This document shows positions 1 to 6,059 of a stretch of DNA of 9,414 bases, one piece after another (position 1 is the stretch's first letter; each line of letters begins with the position of its first letter). The notes beneath the pieces were generated by a model. The model ran no database searches. It had not been told where the DNA came from and saw only the letters and a program-made list of their open reading frames with translations. The DNA lies in NCBI GenBank assembly GCA_040904405.1, contig JBBDTK010000042.1, positions 1 to 9,414 on the forward strand, given 5' to 3'. Position numbers and translations under genes: made by a program. The DNA is from VRUE01 sp040904405 (GTDB lineage: Bacteria > Actinomycetota > Thermoleophilia > Solirubrobacterales > 70-9).

Positions 1-55
1 CCGGCTCGGTTTTCGCTCGCCGAATCGGCACCCGACTTACCGGATGGACCACTAG

Positions 56-499
56 ATGGGCGCTGAGGCGCCGGCCGGAGCGCTGCCGAGCCTCGCCGAG
101 GCGCAGGCCTGGGTCGGCTCCGGGCTGGACGCGGTGGGGGGAGAGCGGGTCGGCCGCGTCGAGGGCCTCTACGCCGACGCCGAGGCCGGTACGCCGGCGT
201 GGCTCGTCGTCGCGCTCGGTGGCGGCGGCGGTCGGAGATTCGCGCTCCGGCGCCGCCGCGCCAAGTCGGTCGCGCTGCCAATCCGCGAGTGCGCGGCGAT
301 GCCGGGCCGGGTCTGGACCGCGCAGCCGGCGACGGCCCTGCGCGCCGCGCCGCCGATCGACCCCTCGCGCCCGCTGCTGCGCGAGCACGAGCTCGCGATC
401 TGCGCCCACTACGGGATCGGCGAGGCGGCAGGCCGCCACGCCGAGGTGACCGGGCGCCCCCAAGGCAAGATCACCGCGCATCCTGCTACCGCGAATTAG
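56..499 (+). CDS. PRC-barrel domain protein
   Basis: A 147-residue soluble protein with no signal peptide or membrane segment. Residues about 26-55 (VGGERVGRVEGLYAD...PAWLVV) look like the first strands of a PRC-barrel: a G-x-x-V-G-R-V-x-G motif followed by a Trp-Leu-Val-Val strand. The end of the domain is also typical: a basic strand leading into a Val-Ala-Leu-Pro segment, then Arg-Ala-Ala-Pro-Pro-Ile-Asp-Pro and a closing HYGIG near residue 120. PRC-barrels are found in RimM, in photosynthetic reaction-centre H subunits and in many small actinobacterial proteins of unknown role, so no reaction can be assigned. The ATG at 56 is the only reasonable start: an upstream ATG at 44 meets a stop within three codons. 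A weak GGATGG lies 8 nt upstream. The gene converges on the acyl-CoA dehydrogenase. The domain call is fairly sure; the function is unknown. Confidence 0.75.
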   Translation: MGAEAPAGALPSLAEAQAWVGSGLDAVGGERVGRVEGLYADAEAGTPAWLVVALGGGGGRRFALRRRRAKSVALPIRECAAMPGRVWTAQPATALRAAPPIDPSRPLLREHELAICAHYGIGEAAGRHAEVTGRPQGKITAHPATAN

Positions 500-500
500 C

Positions 501-540
501 TTGCAATCACCCTAATTTTCGGTAGGATGGTCGTGCGATG
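501..540 (+). promoter_or_regulatory. Orphan sigma70-like promoter
   Basis: TTGCAA at 501-506, a 16-nt spacer and TAGGAT at 523-528 form a good housekeeping-type promoter. An ATG follows at 538, but that frame closes after six codons (MCGYKR) at 558. The promoter reads into the 3' end of the opposing acyl-CoA dehydrogenase, so any longer transcript would be antisense to it. An AATTAG (494-499) / CTAATT (512-517) inverted repeat flanks the -35 box. It could be a relic promoter, an antisense promoter or chance. Confidence 0.4.
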
Positions 541-569
541 TGCGGCTACAAGCGATAGAAGGCCGCGGC

Positions 570-1787
570 TCAGCAGCCGAGCTGGCGGGCGATGACCATC
601 TGCTGGACCTCGTCGGTGCCCTCGCCGATCGTGAGGATCTTGGCGTCGCGGTAGAAGCGGCAGACCGGGTACTCCTCGATGTAGCCGTAGCCGCCGTGGA
701 TCTGCACCGCCTCCTCGGTGGCGCGGACGGCGAGGCGGCCGGTGATCAGCTTCGCCTGCGCCGCGGTGAGGGTGAACGAGTCGCCCGCGTCCTTCTCCAG
801 CGCCGCGCGCCAGGTGAGCAGGCGGGCGGCCTCGATCTGGGCCGAGAGGTCGGCGATCTTGGCCTGGATCGCCTGGAACTTGGCGATCGGCTGGCCGAAG
901 GCGCGGCGCTCCTTGGCGTAGGCGATCGCCTCGTCGAGGGCGCCCTGGGCGAGGCCGACGCCCATCGCGGCGACGCCGATCCGGCCACCGTCGAGAATGT
1001 GGAGGAAGTTCTTGAAGCCGTCGCCGCGGCGTCCGAGCAGGTTGGCCTCGGGGACGCGGCAGCCTTCGAAGCTGAGCGGCCGGGTGTCGGAGGCGTTCCA
1101 GCCCATCTTGCGGTAGGGCTCGCCCGCCTCGTAGCCGGGCGTGCCGTTGGGGACGATCAGGTTGGAAATCTCCTTGCGCCCGCCGGTCTCGCCATGCCCC
1201 TCGTCTCGCTCGCCCCGGGGGCCATCCCCCTCGTCTCGCTCGCCCCGGGGGCCATCCCCCCCGCTGGTCACAGCCGTGATCGAGACGCAGCCCGAGATCT
1301 CGGTGCCGGAGTTGGTGATGAACTGCTTGGCGCCGTCGATCGTCCACTCGCCGTCCTCGAGCTTCGCCGTGGTGCGCACGTTGCCCGCGTCCGAGCCCGC
1401 CTCCGGCTCGGTCAGCCCGAAGGCGGCGAGCCGCTCGCCGCTGCAGAGCCGCGGCAGCCACTCGTCCTTCTGCTCGTCGCTCCCCCAGAGGTAGATCGGC
1501 ATCGTCCCCAGCGAGGTGTGCGCCGCCATCGTGATGCAGACCGAGGAGTCGACCCGGGCCAGCTCTTCGACCGCCAGCACGTAGGAGAGCGTGTCCGCCC
1601 CGCCGCCCCCGTACTCCTCCGGGAACGGAATCCCCATCAGCCCCAACTCACCCAGCTTCGCGACGATCTCGTACGGAAACCGCTTCTCCCGGTCGAGCTC
1701 CTCGGCGACCGGAGCCACCTCCTGGCGAGCGAAATCCCGCACCGTGTCGCGCAGCAACTTTTGCTCATCCGAAAGGTCGAAGTTCAC
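570..1787 (-). CDS. Short-chain-type acyl-CoA dehydrogenase with internal repeat insertion
   Basis: An FAD-dependent flavoenzyme that would introduce the alpha-beta double bond into an acyl-CoA and pass electrons to ETF. The 405 residues show the family order. An N-terminal helical domain begins MNFDLSDEQKLLRDTVRDF. The FAD/substrate motif FGLTEPEAGSD is at about 123-133 and FITNS at 156-160. A middle beta domain contains YRKMGW at 225-230. The C-terminal helical domain has IHGGYGY at 363-369 and the Glu389 of IGEGTDE, which aligns with the catalytic Glu of MCAD/SCAD. Residues 177-196 are two copies of GDGPRGERDE inserted in a loop of the beta domain; without them the length matches the usual 380-385. 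The start is the GTG at 1787: it gives the canonical N-terminus and a TAGGCT -10 box lies 7 nt upstream. The frame stays open to 1982, but that extension is only intergenic repeat. The substrate (butyryl-, isobutyryl- or 2-methylbutyryl-CoA) cannot be decided here. Confidence 0.93.
   Translation of the reverse strand: MNFDLSDEQKLLRDTVRDFARQEVAPVAEELDREKRFPYEIVAKLGELGLMGIPFPEEYGGGGADTLSYVLAVEELARVDSSVCITMAAHTSLGTMPIYLWGSDEQKDEWLPRLCSGERLAAFGLTEPEAGSDAGNVRTTAKLEDGEWTIDGAKQFITNSGTEISGCVSITAVTSGGDGPRGERDEGDGPRGERDEGHGETGGRKEISNLIVPNGTPGYEAGEPYRKMGWNASDTRPLSFEGCRVPEANLLGRRGDGFKNFLHILDGGRIGVAAMGVGLAQGALDEAIAYAKERRAFGQPIAKFQAIQAKIADLSAQIEAARLLTWRAALEKDAGDSFTLTAAQAKLITGRLAVRATEEAVQIHGGYGYIEEYPVCRFYRDAKILTIGEGTDEVQQMVIARQLGC
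1201..1260. repeat. Perfect 30-bp tandem duplication inside the acyl-CoA dehydrogenase gene
   Basis: Positions 1201-1230 and 1231-1260 are identical 30-mers, each containing the palindromic core CCCCGGGG. The 10 bases before them (1191-1200) match the end of the unit at 9 of 10 positions, so a third, partial copy is visible. Being a multiple of three, the array keeps the gene open and adds two ten-residue acidic/basic units (GDGPRGERDE). Confidence 0.97.
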
Positions 1788-1794
1788 TGCATTC

Positions 1795-1800
1795 AGCCTA
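1795..1800 (-). promoter_or_regulatory. -10 box of the acyl-CoA dehydrogenase, leaderless-type
   Basis: TAGGCT on the minus strand lies 7 nt upstream of the GTG start, where a transcript would begin at or next to the start codon. No Shine-Dalgarno sequence and no good -35 are seen. This spacing recurs at other genes in the window and supports the GTG start. Confidence 0.45.
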
Positions 1801-1812
1801 TTGGGCCGATGA

Positions 1813-1919
1813 GGAGGGACGGGGATCCCCTCCCACGGAAACTCCCGGACCCGCGCCCGTACCCTGACCTGCGATCCAGCTGCGCAACGGTTTCCGGGGG
1901 AGGGGATGCCCGTCCCTCC
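1813..1919. repeat. 30-bp inverted repeat upstream of the acyl-CoA dehydrogenase
   Basis: Positions 1813-1842 pair with 1890-1919 at 28 of 30 bases, leaving a 47-nt loop. Each arm is itself nearly palindromic around GGGGATCCCC. It lies in the gap between the aldehyde dehydrogenase stop and the acyl-CoA dehydrogenase start. It could be a transcriptional attenuator or terminator between the two genes, or a copy of a dispersed palindromic repeat; no T-tract follows on the minus strand. Confidence 0.75.
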
Positions 1920-1994
1920 AACCGGCAGCCGCCTCAAGCTGCGCGACGGTTTCCGGGGGAGGGGGAACACGGCCCTCCTCAACAGACCGCCTAA
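1878..1994. repeat. Two-copy imperfect tandem repeat of about 59 bp
   Basis: Copy one (1878-1936) and copy two (1937-1994) share 27 of their first 28 bases, beginning AGCTGCGC(A/G)ACGG, and end in related GCCGCCTCA / ACCGCCTAA segments; the middles have diverged. The last copy runs over the stop codon of the aldehyde dehydrogenase (1991-1993), so the array grew directly from the gene end. It overlaps one arm of the 30-bp inverted repeat. Confidence 0.75.
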
Positions 1995-3427
1995 AGCTGC
2001 AGCGACTTCACCTGCAGCAGCTCCTCGATCGCGAAGCGCCCGTTCTCGCGGCCGTGGCCCGACTGCTTGTAGCCGCCGAACGGGGCGAGCGGGTTGAAGG
2101 CGCCGCCGTTGATCTCGACCTGGCCGGTGCGGATCCGCTTGGCGACGGAGATCGCCCGCTCCTGGTCGGCCGACCAGACGCCGCCGGCGAGGCCGTAGAC
2201 GGTCTCGTTGGCGATCCGCACGGCGTCCTCCTCGTCCTCGTAGGGCTGGATGACCAGCACCGGGCCGAAGATCTCCTCCTGGGCGATCGCCATCTCAGGC
2301 GTCACCTCGGAGAAGACGGTGGGGCGGACGAAGTAGCCGCGCTCGAGACCCTCGGGCGGGGCGGCGCCGCCGGTGAGCAGCTTCGCCCCCTCGGCCTCGC
2401 CCTTCTCGATGTAGCCGCGCACGCGCTCGCGCTGGACCTCGGAGACCAGCGGCCCGAGCCGGGTCGAGTCCTCGAACGGGTCGCCGGGGGTGAAGCTCTC
2501 GGCCGTCCTGGCGGCGAGCTCCTCGGCCTCGGCCAGCTGCTCGCGCGGGACCAGCATCCGGGTCAGGGCGCTGCAGGTCTGGCCCGAGTTGAGGAAGCAC
2601 TTGGCGACCCCGTCGGGGACCGCCCTGGCGAGATCGGCGTCGTCGAGGATCACGTTCGGCGACTTGCCGCCGAGCTCCATCGCGACCGGCTTCACGGTCG
2701 CCGAGGCGAGCTCGGAGACGCGCCGCCCGGCCCGGGTCGAGCCGGTGAAGGAGACCATGTCGACGCCGGGGTGGCCGGCGATCGCCTCGCCGACGACCGG
2801 GCCGGTGCCGCTGACGAGGTTGAAGACGCCGGCCGGCAGGCCGGCCGCCTCGATCACCTCGGCGAGGATGAAGGCGTTGAGCGGCACGACCTCGCTCGGC
2901 TTGAGCACGACCGTGCAGCCGGCGGCGAGGGCGGGGGCGACCTTGGCGGCGATCTGGTTCAGCGGGTAGTTCCAGGGGGTGATCGCGCCGAGCACGCCGA
3001 CCGGCTCGCGCAGCACCCGCGAGCTGCCGATCTCCTCCTCCCAGGCGATCTCCTCCATCAGCCCCGGCATCGCCGCGAACTGGGCTGCCGGCAGGCCGGC
3101 CTGGATGATCTTGCTCAGCTTCAGCGGCATGCCCAGCTCGGCGGCGATCGTCGCCGCGATCTCGTCGGCGCGCTCGCCGAGCCCGGCGGCGATCGCCGCC
3201 AGGTAGCCGGCGCGCTCCGCGCGCGAGGTCTGCGACCAGGAGTCGAAGGCGTCGCGGGCGGCGCGCACGGCGAGGTCGGCGTCCTCGGCGGTGCAGGCCG
3301 GGATCGTCGCCATGACCTCCTCGGTGGTCGCGTTGACCACCTCGATCGTCTCGCCGCCCTGCGGCTCGACCCACTCGCCGCCGATGAAGATCCTGTCCTT
3401 GGTCTGAACCTCAGCCGCCGTCGCCAT
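1991..3427 (-). CDS. NAD(P)-dependent aldehyde dehydrogenase
   Basis: A 478-residue ALDH-superfamily enzyme that would oxidise an aldehyde to the acid with NAD(P)+. All catalytic landmarks are present at the expected spacing: the oxyanion-hole Asn153 in TPWNYP, the cofactor-binding Lys176 in LKPSE, the general base Glu251 in MELGGK, the nucleophile Cys285 in SGQTCSA, and Glu384 in EEIFGP. The GGYKQSGHGRENG segment (451-463) is typical of the C-terminal region. The ATG at 3427 is chosen because GAGGGAG (3433-3439) sits 5 nt upstream as a strong ribosome site. An in-frame ATG 12 codons further upstream would place the N-terminus inside an operator-like inverted repeat. The gene lies upstream of and on the same strand as the acyl-CoA dehydrogenase, with about 200 bp of repeats between, so co-transcription is possible but unproven. 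The substrate is unknown; a role in the same acyl-CoA degradation route is inferred from neighbours only. Confidence 0.95.
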   Translation of the reverse strand: MATAAEVQTKDRIFIGGEWVEPQGGETIEVVNATTEEVMATIPACTAEDADLAVRAARDAFDSWSQTSRAERAGYLAAIAAGLGERADEIAATIAAELGMPLKLSKIIQAGLPAAQFAAMPGLMEEIAWEEEIGSSRVLREPVGVLGAITPWNYPLNQIAAKVAPALAAGCTVVLKPSEVVPLNAFILAEVIEAAGLPAGVFNLVSGTGPVVGEAIAGHPGVDMVSFTGSTRAGRRVSELASATVKPVAMELGGKSPNVILDDADLARAVPDGVAKCFLNSGQTCSALTRMLVPREQLAEAEELAARTAESFTPGDPFEDSTRLGPLVSEVQRERVRGYIEKGEAEGAKLLTGGAAPPEGLERGYFVRPTVFSEVTPEMAIAQEEIFGPVLVIQPYEDEEDAVRIANETVYGLAGGVWSADQERAISVAKRIRTGQVEINGGAFNPLAPFGGYKQSGHGRENGRFAIEELLQVKSLQL

Positions 3428-3449
3428 CACATCTCCCTCGTTCGCGCTT

Positions 3450-3485
3450 CCGACATTGACCACACCATAGGGGGGTCAATGTCGG
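3450..3485 (-). promoter_or_regulatory. Operator-like inverted repeat around the aldehyde dehydrogenase -10 box
   Basis: CCGACATTGACC (3450-3461) and GGTCAATGTCGG (3474-3485) are a perfect 12-bp inverted repeat with a 12-bp spacer. On the minus strand the spacer contains TATGGT (3464-3469), a plausible -10 box that would start transcription about 30 nt before the ATG at 3427. A dimeric repressor bound to the arms would cover this promoter. No regulator gene of a matching family lies beside it other than the divergent HTH gene, and the binding protein is unknown. Confidence 0.6.
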
Positions 3486-3563
3486 ATGGGCTTGCGGCGG
3501 CAGGCGATACCGGCAAGTCGCTCGCCCACGGCGTAGCCACCTGCATGATCCTCGAACTTCATA

Positions 3564-3602
3564 GCAAATTTGCACTAAGCGCATATTCGCTATATTTAAG
3601 GG
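3564..3602 (+). promoter_or_regulatory. Promoter and operator of the HTH/nucleotidyltransferase cassette
   Basis: The stretch is markedly AT-rich against its surroundings. TTGCAC at 3570-3575 and TATATT at 3591-3596 (15-nt spacer, slightly short) could be the -35 and -10 boxes; the GTG start follows the -10 after 6 nt, giving a leaderless mRNA. Two palindromes cover it: GCAAATTTGC (3564-3573, perfect) and AGCGCATATTCGCT (3578-3591, 12 of 14 bases symmetric). The placement fits autorepression by the HTH protein, as is usual for antitoxins; that role is inferred. Confidence 0.55.
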
Positions 3603-3926
3603 GTGAAAACGCCTGGGGAACTGCTGAAAGAGGCTCGCGCGCGGCATGGCGTCAGCCAGAAGCGCCTGGCGATGCGGGCGAGCACGACGCAATCCGCGAT
3701 CTCCCGGATTGAGCGCGATCGCGTCTCGCCCTCGGTGGCGACCTTGGCGGAGCTGCTCTACCTGCTCGGGGAGGATCTGACGCTGGGTGGGGTGGAAAGG
3801 GACTTCGGGATCGATCGGACGCTGAACGCCGAGCGCCTCAAACTCTCGCCGTCGGAACGCGTCGAGTACGGCATGTCGATGGCCGAGCAGCTGATCGCGA
3901 TCAGCCCGAACGTGCGGCCGGCGTGA
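3603..3926 (+). CDS. XRE-family HTH protein, probable antitoxin
   Basis: A 107-residue DNA-binding protein with a Cro/C1-type helix-turn-helix at residues about 5-58: GELLKEARARHGVSQKRLA, then the recognition-helix region STTQSAISRIERD (about 28-39), then the VSPSVATLAELLYLLG helix. The remaining 45 residues carry no domain I recognise; LSPSERVEYGMSMAEQL (81-97) is probably a helix that contacts the partner. The start is a GTG placed 6 nt after a TATATT box with no Shine-Dalgarno, consistent with a leaderless transcript. It overlaps the next gene by 4 bp (GTGA), indicating translational coupling. The order regulator then nucleotidyltransferase, the tight coupling and the palindromes at its own promoter suggest an antitoxin that represses the pair. 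The HTH call is firm; the antitoxin role is inferred. Confidence 0.85.
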   Translation: MKTPGELLKEARARHGVSQKRLAMRASTTQSAISRIERDRVSPSVATLAELLYLLGEDLTLGGVERDFGIDRTLNAERLKLSPSERVEYGMSMAEQLIAISPNVRPA

Positions 3927-4447
3927 CCACCGAACCACTGCCCCCCCGACCCGCGGACCTGCGTGCGCTGCTGATGCCGCTCGACCGCCACGGCGTCGAT
4001 TTCGTCTTGATCGGGGGCATGGCGGGGATCAGCCATGGCTCCAACTATCCGAGCTATGACCTCGACATCGTCTACGCCCGTGACCGAAGCAACATCTCCC
4101 GGCTGGTCGACGCGTTGCGCGAGATCGGCGTTCGTCTGCGGGGAGCGCCCGAGGACCTCCCGTTCGTGCTCGACGCCAGGACGATTGAAAACGGCTCAAA
4201 CTTCACTTTCGTCACGCCCCACGGAGATTTCGACATCCTCGGCCATGCGGACGGAATGCCTGGCTATGACGAGCTGAGGAGCGAGGCTCCGGTGCGCGAG
4301 ATTCTCGGCGTCGAGGTCCGCGTCGCCTCCATCGACCACCTGATCGCGATGAAGCGCGCCGCCAACAGGCCCAAGGATCAGTTGATGGTCGAGGAGTACA
4401 TCGTGATCGCCGACGAGCAACACCGTCAGGCTGAAGGAACCGAGTAG
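3923..4447 (+). CDS. MNT-fold nucleotidyltransferase, probable toxin of a TA pair
   Basis: A 174-residue protein of the minimal nucleotidyltransferase superfamily (AbiEii/MenT-like enzymes, which transfer nucleotides to RNA or protein targets). The GG signature is at residues 31-32 (VLIGGMAGISHG), followed by the metal-binding pair Asp46 and Asp48 in SYDLDIV. A third acidic residue comes from GDFDILG, Asp102 or Asp104. The C-terminal helix IDHLIAMKRAANRPKDQ (about 137-153) is the usual closing motif of this group. All expected metal ligands are intact, so the enzyme should be active. The start is a GTG at 3923 overlapping the stop of the HTH gene. It converges on pepA with only 12 bp between the stops. 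Type II or IV toxin-antitoxin systems are the best-fitting known class. A housekeeping nucleotidyltransferase is the alternative. Fold assignment is confident, toxicity is not shown. Confidence 0.82.
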   Translation: MTTEPLPPRPADLRALLMPLDRHGVDFVLIGGMAGISHGSNYPSYDLDIVYARDRSNISRLVDALREIGVRLRGAPEDLPFVLDARTIENGSNFTFVTPHGDFDILGHADGMPGYDELRSEAPVREILGVEVRVASIDHLIAMKRAANRPKDQLMVEEYIVIADEQHRQAEGTE

Positions 4448-4461
4448 CCGGATCCGGACTC
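4442..4461. terminator. Small palindrome between convergent stop codons
   Basis: CCGGATCCGG (4448-4457) is a perfect palindrome flanked by GAGT and ACTC, lying in the 12-bp gap between the nucleotidyltransferase stop and the pepA stop. It could act as a short bidirectional terminator hairpin, but there is no loop to speak of and no T-tract, so this is weak. Confidence 0.25.
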
Positions 4462-5905
4462 AGCCGGCGAGCTCGCGGGCGAGCTCGACGAGCAGGCGGA
4501 CGCCGAAGCCGCTGGCGTCCTTGCCGGTGTAGGGGCGGCCGACGTCCCAGGCGGTCCCGGCGATGTCGACGTGGGCCCAGGGGGTCTCGTCGACGAACTC
4601 CTCGAGGAACGAGCCGGCGTAGATCGTGCCCGCCTTGCGCTTCGCCGAGGCGTTGGCGAGGTCGGCGACGGTGCCCTTGGTCAGCTCCTTGTACTCGGGG
4701 TGGAGGGGGAGGCGCCAGACCAGCTCGCCGGTCGCCGTGCCGGCCGCCTCCACCCCGGCGGCGAGCTCGTCGTCGTTGGAGATCACCGCCGCGTAGGTCG
4801 AGCCGAGCGCGATCACGACGGCGCCGGTCAGGGTGGCGATGTCGACGATCCGCTCGGCGCCGAGCTCGGCCGCGTAGGCGAGCGCGTCGGCGAGGATCAG
4901 GCGGCCCTCGGCGTCGGTGTTGTTGACCTCGACCGTCTTGCCGTTGTACTGGGTGATGATGTCGCCGGGCTTGATCGCGGTGCCGGAGGGCATGTTCTCG
5001 GTCGCGGGGATGACCGCGACGAGGTCGATCGCGAGGCCGAGCTCGGCGATCGCCCGCACCGCCTCCAGCACGGCGGCGGCGCCCGACATGTCCATCTTCA
5101 TCTCCTGCATCGAGGCCGAGGGCTTGAGCGAGATGCCGCCGCTGTCGAAGGTGACCCCCTTGCCGACCAGGCCGAGCGTCGGCCCGGAGCCGCCGCCCGC
5201 GTAGCGCAGCACGATCAGCTTCGGCTCCTCCACCGTGCCCTGGCTGACGGCGAGCAGGCCGCCCATCTGCTTGGCGGCGATCTGCTCGCGGCCGAGCACC
5301 TCCGCGCTGACCGCCCGGTGGGCGGAGGCGACCTCGCGCGCTCGCTGCGAGAGGTAGGTCGGGGTGGCGACGTTGGCGGGCAGGCTCTGCAGGTCGCGGG
5401 CGCGGTTCTGCGCCTCGGCGACCGCGCGGGCGGCCTCCGCCGCCTCCGCCACGGCGGCCGGGCCGATCAGCGTCAGCGACTCGAGCGCCGCCGCCGCCGG
5501 GTCGTCTGGGTCCTCGCTCCTGAAGCGGTCGAAGCGGTAGGCGCCGAGGATCGTGCCGGTGACAAGCCCCTCGGCGGCGGAATGGTCGGGAAGGACGCCG
5601 GCGTCCCAGGGATAGGACCAGGCAAGCGAAGCGACTTCGAGCCTTCCCGCCTCCTTCACGACAAGCGCGGCGACCACGCGGGTGCGCTCGGCATCGAACT
5701 CGTCGCGCTTGCCCAGCCCGGCAACGAGAGCCCGGTCGGGGCGCTCGGGATGAAGCAGCGCCAGCTTCCCGAAGCCGCCCTTGGCGTCGGCCGCGCCGGG
5801 GGCTCCGGCCAGCTCGCCGGGCAGCTCATCTCCCTCGAAGAGCCCGATCGCGAGGAGGTCTGCCTCGACCGCCTCGAACTCCGCCTCTCTGGCCGTGACT
5901 TTCAC
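4460..5905 (-). CDS. pepA: Leucyl aminopeptidase (M17), cytosol aminopeptidase
   Basis: A di-metal aminopeptidase that removes N-terminal residues, especially Leu, from peptides in the cytosol; family members form hexamers. The 481 residues hold an N-terminal macro-like domain (about 1-160) and the C-terminal catalytic domain. The M17 signature NTDAEGRL is at 329-336. Metal ligands Lys249, Asp254, Asp272, Asp331 and Glu333 and the catalytic Lys261 and Arg335 are all present, at the same spacing as E. coli PepA (Lys270, Asp275, Asp293, Asp352, Glu354, Lys282, Arg356). The N-terminal domain is shorter and unlike that of E. coli, as is common in actinobacterial forms. The GTG start at 5905 gives the expected MKVTAREAE opening and lies 8 nt downstream of a TAGACT box with no Shine-Dalgarno. 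The gene stands alone, divergent from the thiolase. Confidence 0.97.
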   Translation of the reverse strand: MKVTAREAEFEAVEADLLAIGLFEGDELPGELAGAPGAADAKGGFGKLALLHPERPDRALVAGLGKRDEFDAERTRVVAALVVKEAGRLEVASLAWSYPWDAGVLPDHSAAEGLVTGTILGAYRFDRFRSEDPDDPAAAALESLTLIGPAAVAEAAEAARAVAEAQNRARDLQSLPANVATPTYLSQRAREVASAHRAVSAEVLGREQIAAKQMGGLLAVSQGTVEEPKLIVLRYAGGGSGPTLGLVGKGVTFDSGGISLKPSASMQEMKMDMSGAAAVLEAVRAIAELGLAIDLVAVIPATENMPSGTAIKPGDIITQYNGKTVEVNNTDAEGRLILADALAYAAELGAERIVDIATLTGAVVIALGSTYAAVISNDDELAAGVEAAGTATGELVWRLPLHPEYKELTKGTVADLANASAKRKAGTIYAGSFLEEFVDETPWAHVDIAGTAWDVGRPYTGKDASGFGVRLLVELARELAG

Positions 5906-5913
5906 CGCGACCG

Positions 5914-5919
5914 AGTCTA
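5914..5919 (-). promoter_or_regulatory. -10 box of pepA, leaderless-type
   Basis: TAGACT on the minus strand sits 8 nt before the GTG start; the identical hexamer precedes the acyl-CoA mutase gene. No convincing -35 is seen. Confidence 0.45.
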
Positions 5920-5943
5920 TGTGCCGACAATTTCCGCCGCGCC

Positions 5944-5976
5944 GTTCCTTATCCCCGGATAACAGGGAGAAGGAAC
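5944..5976. repeat. Nested palindromes upstream of pepA
   Basis: TTATCC-CC-GGATAA (5949-5962) is a perfect 6-bp inverted repeat. It is enclosed by GTTCCTT (5944-5950) and AAGGAAC (5970-5976), a second perfect 7-bp inverted repeat. It lies about 40-70 bp upstream of the pepA start and may be an operator in the pepA-thiolase divergent region. Confidence 0.45.
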
Positions 5977-6059
5977 AGCGCGCGGGGTGGGGGCTGCCCG
6001 CTATCGTCCCTCTCGGGCCACGCGGCCCACGTTCGAGCCGAGATCCGGCATAAAACCAA

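Noticed and set aside
566..579. CGGCT-CAGC-AGCCG stem at the acyl-CoA dehydrogenase stop as a terminator
   Set aside because: It has only five base pairs, lies across the stop codon, and no T-tract follows.
1201..1260. Tandem units considered as a CRISPR array
   Set aside because: The units are directly adjacent with no spacers, number only two, and are translated in frame.
1788..1982. N-terminal extension of the acyl-CoA dehydrogenase to an ATG at 1982
   Set aside because: The added residues translate intergenic repeats and match no family N-terminus; the GTG at 1787 gives the canonical start with a -10 box just upstream.
2054..3712. Very long open frame on the plus strand opposite the aldehyde dehydrogenase, with similar ones at 540-1994, 4571-5962, 5949-7508 (-) and 7094-9154 (-)
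   Set aside because: These are mirror frames caused by high GC at third positions; their translations are low-complexity Gly/Arg/Asp/Leu sequence without domains, while the opposite strand encodes recognisable enzymes.
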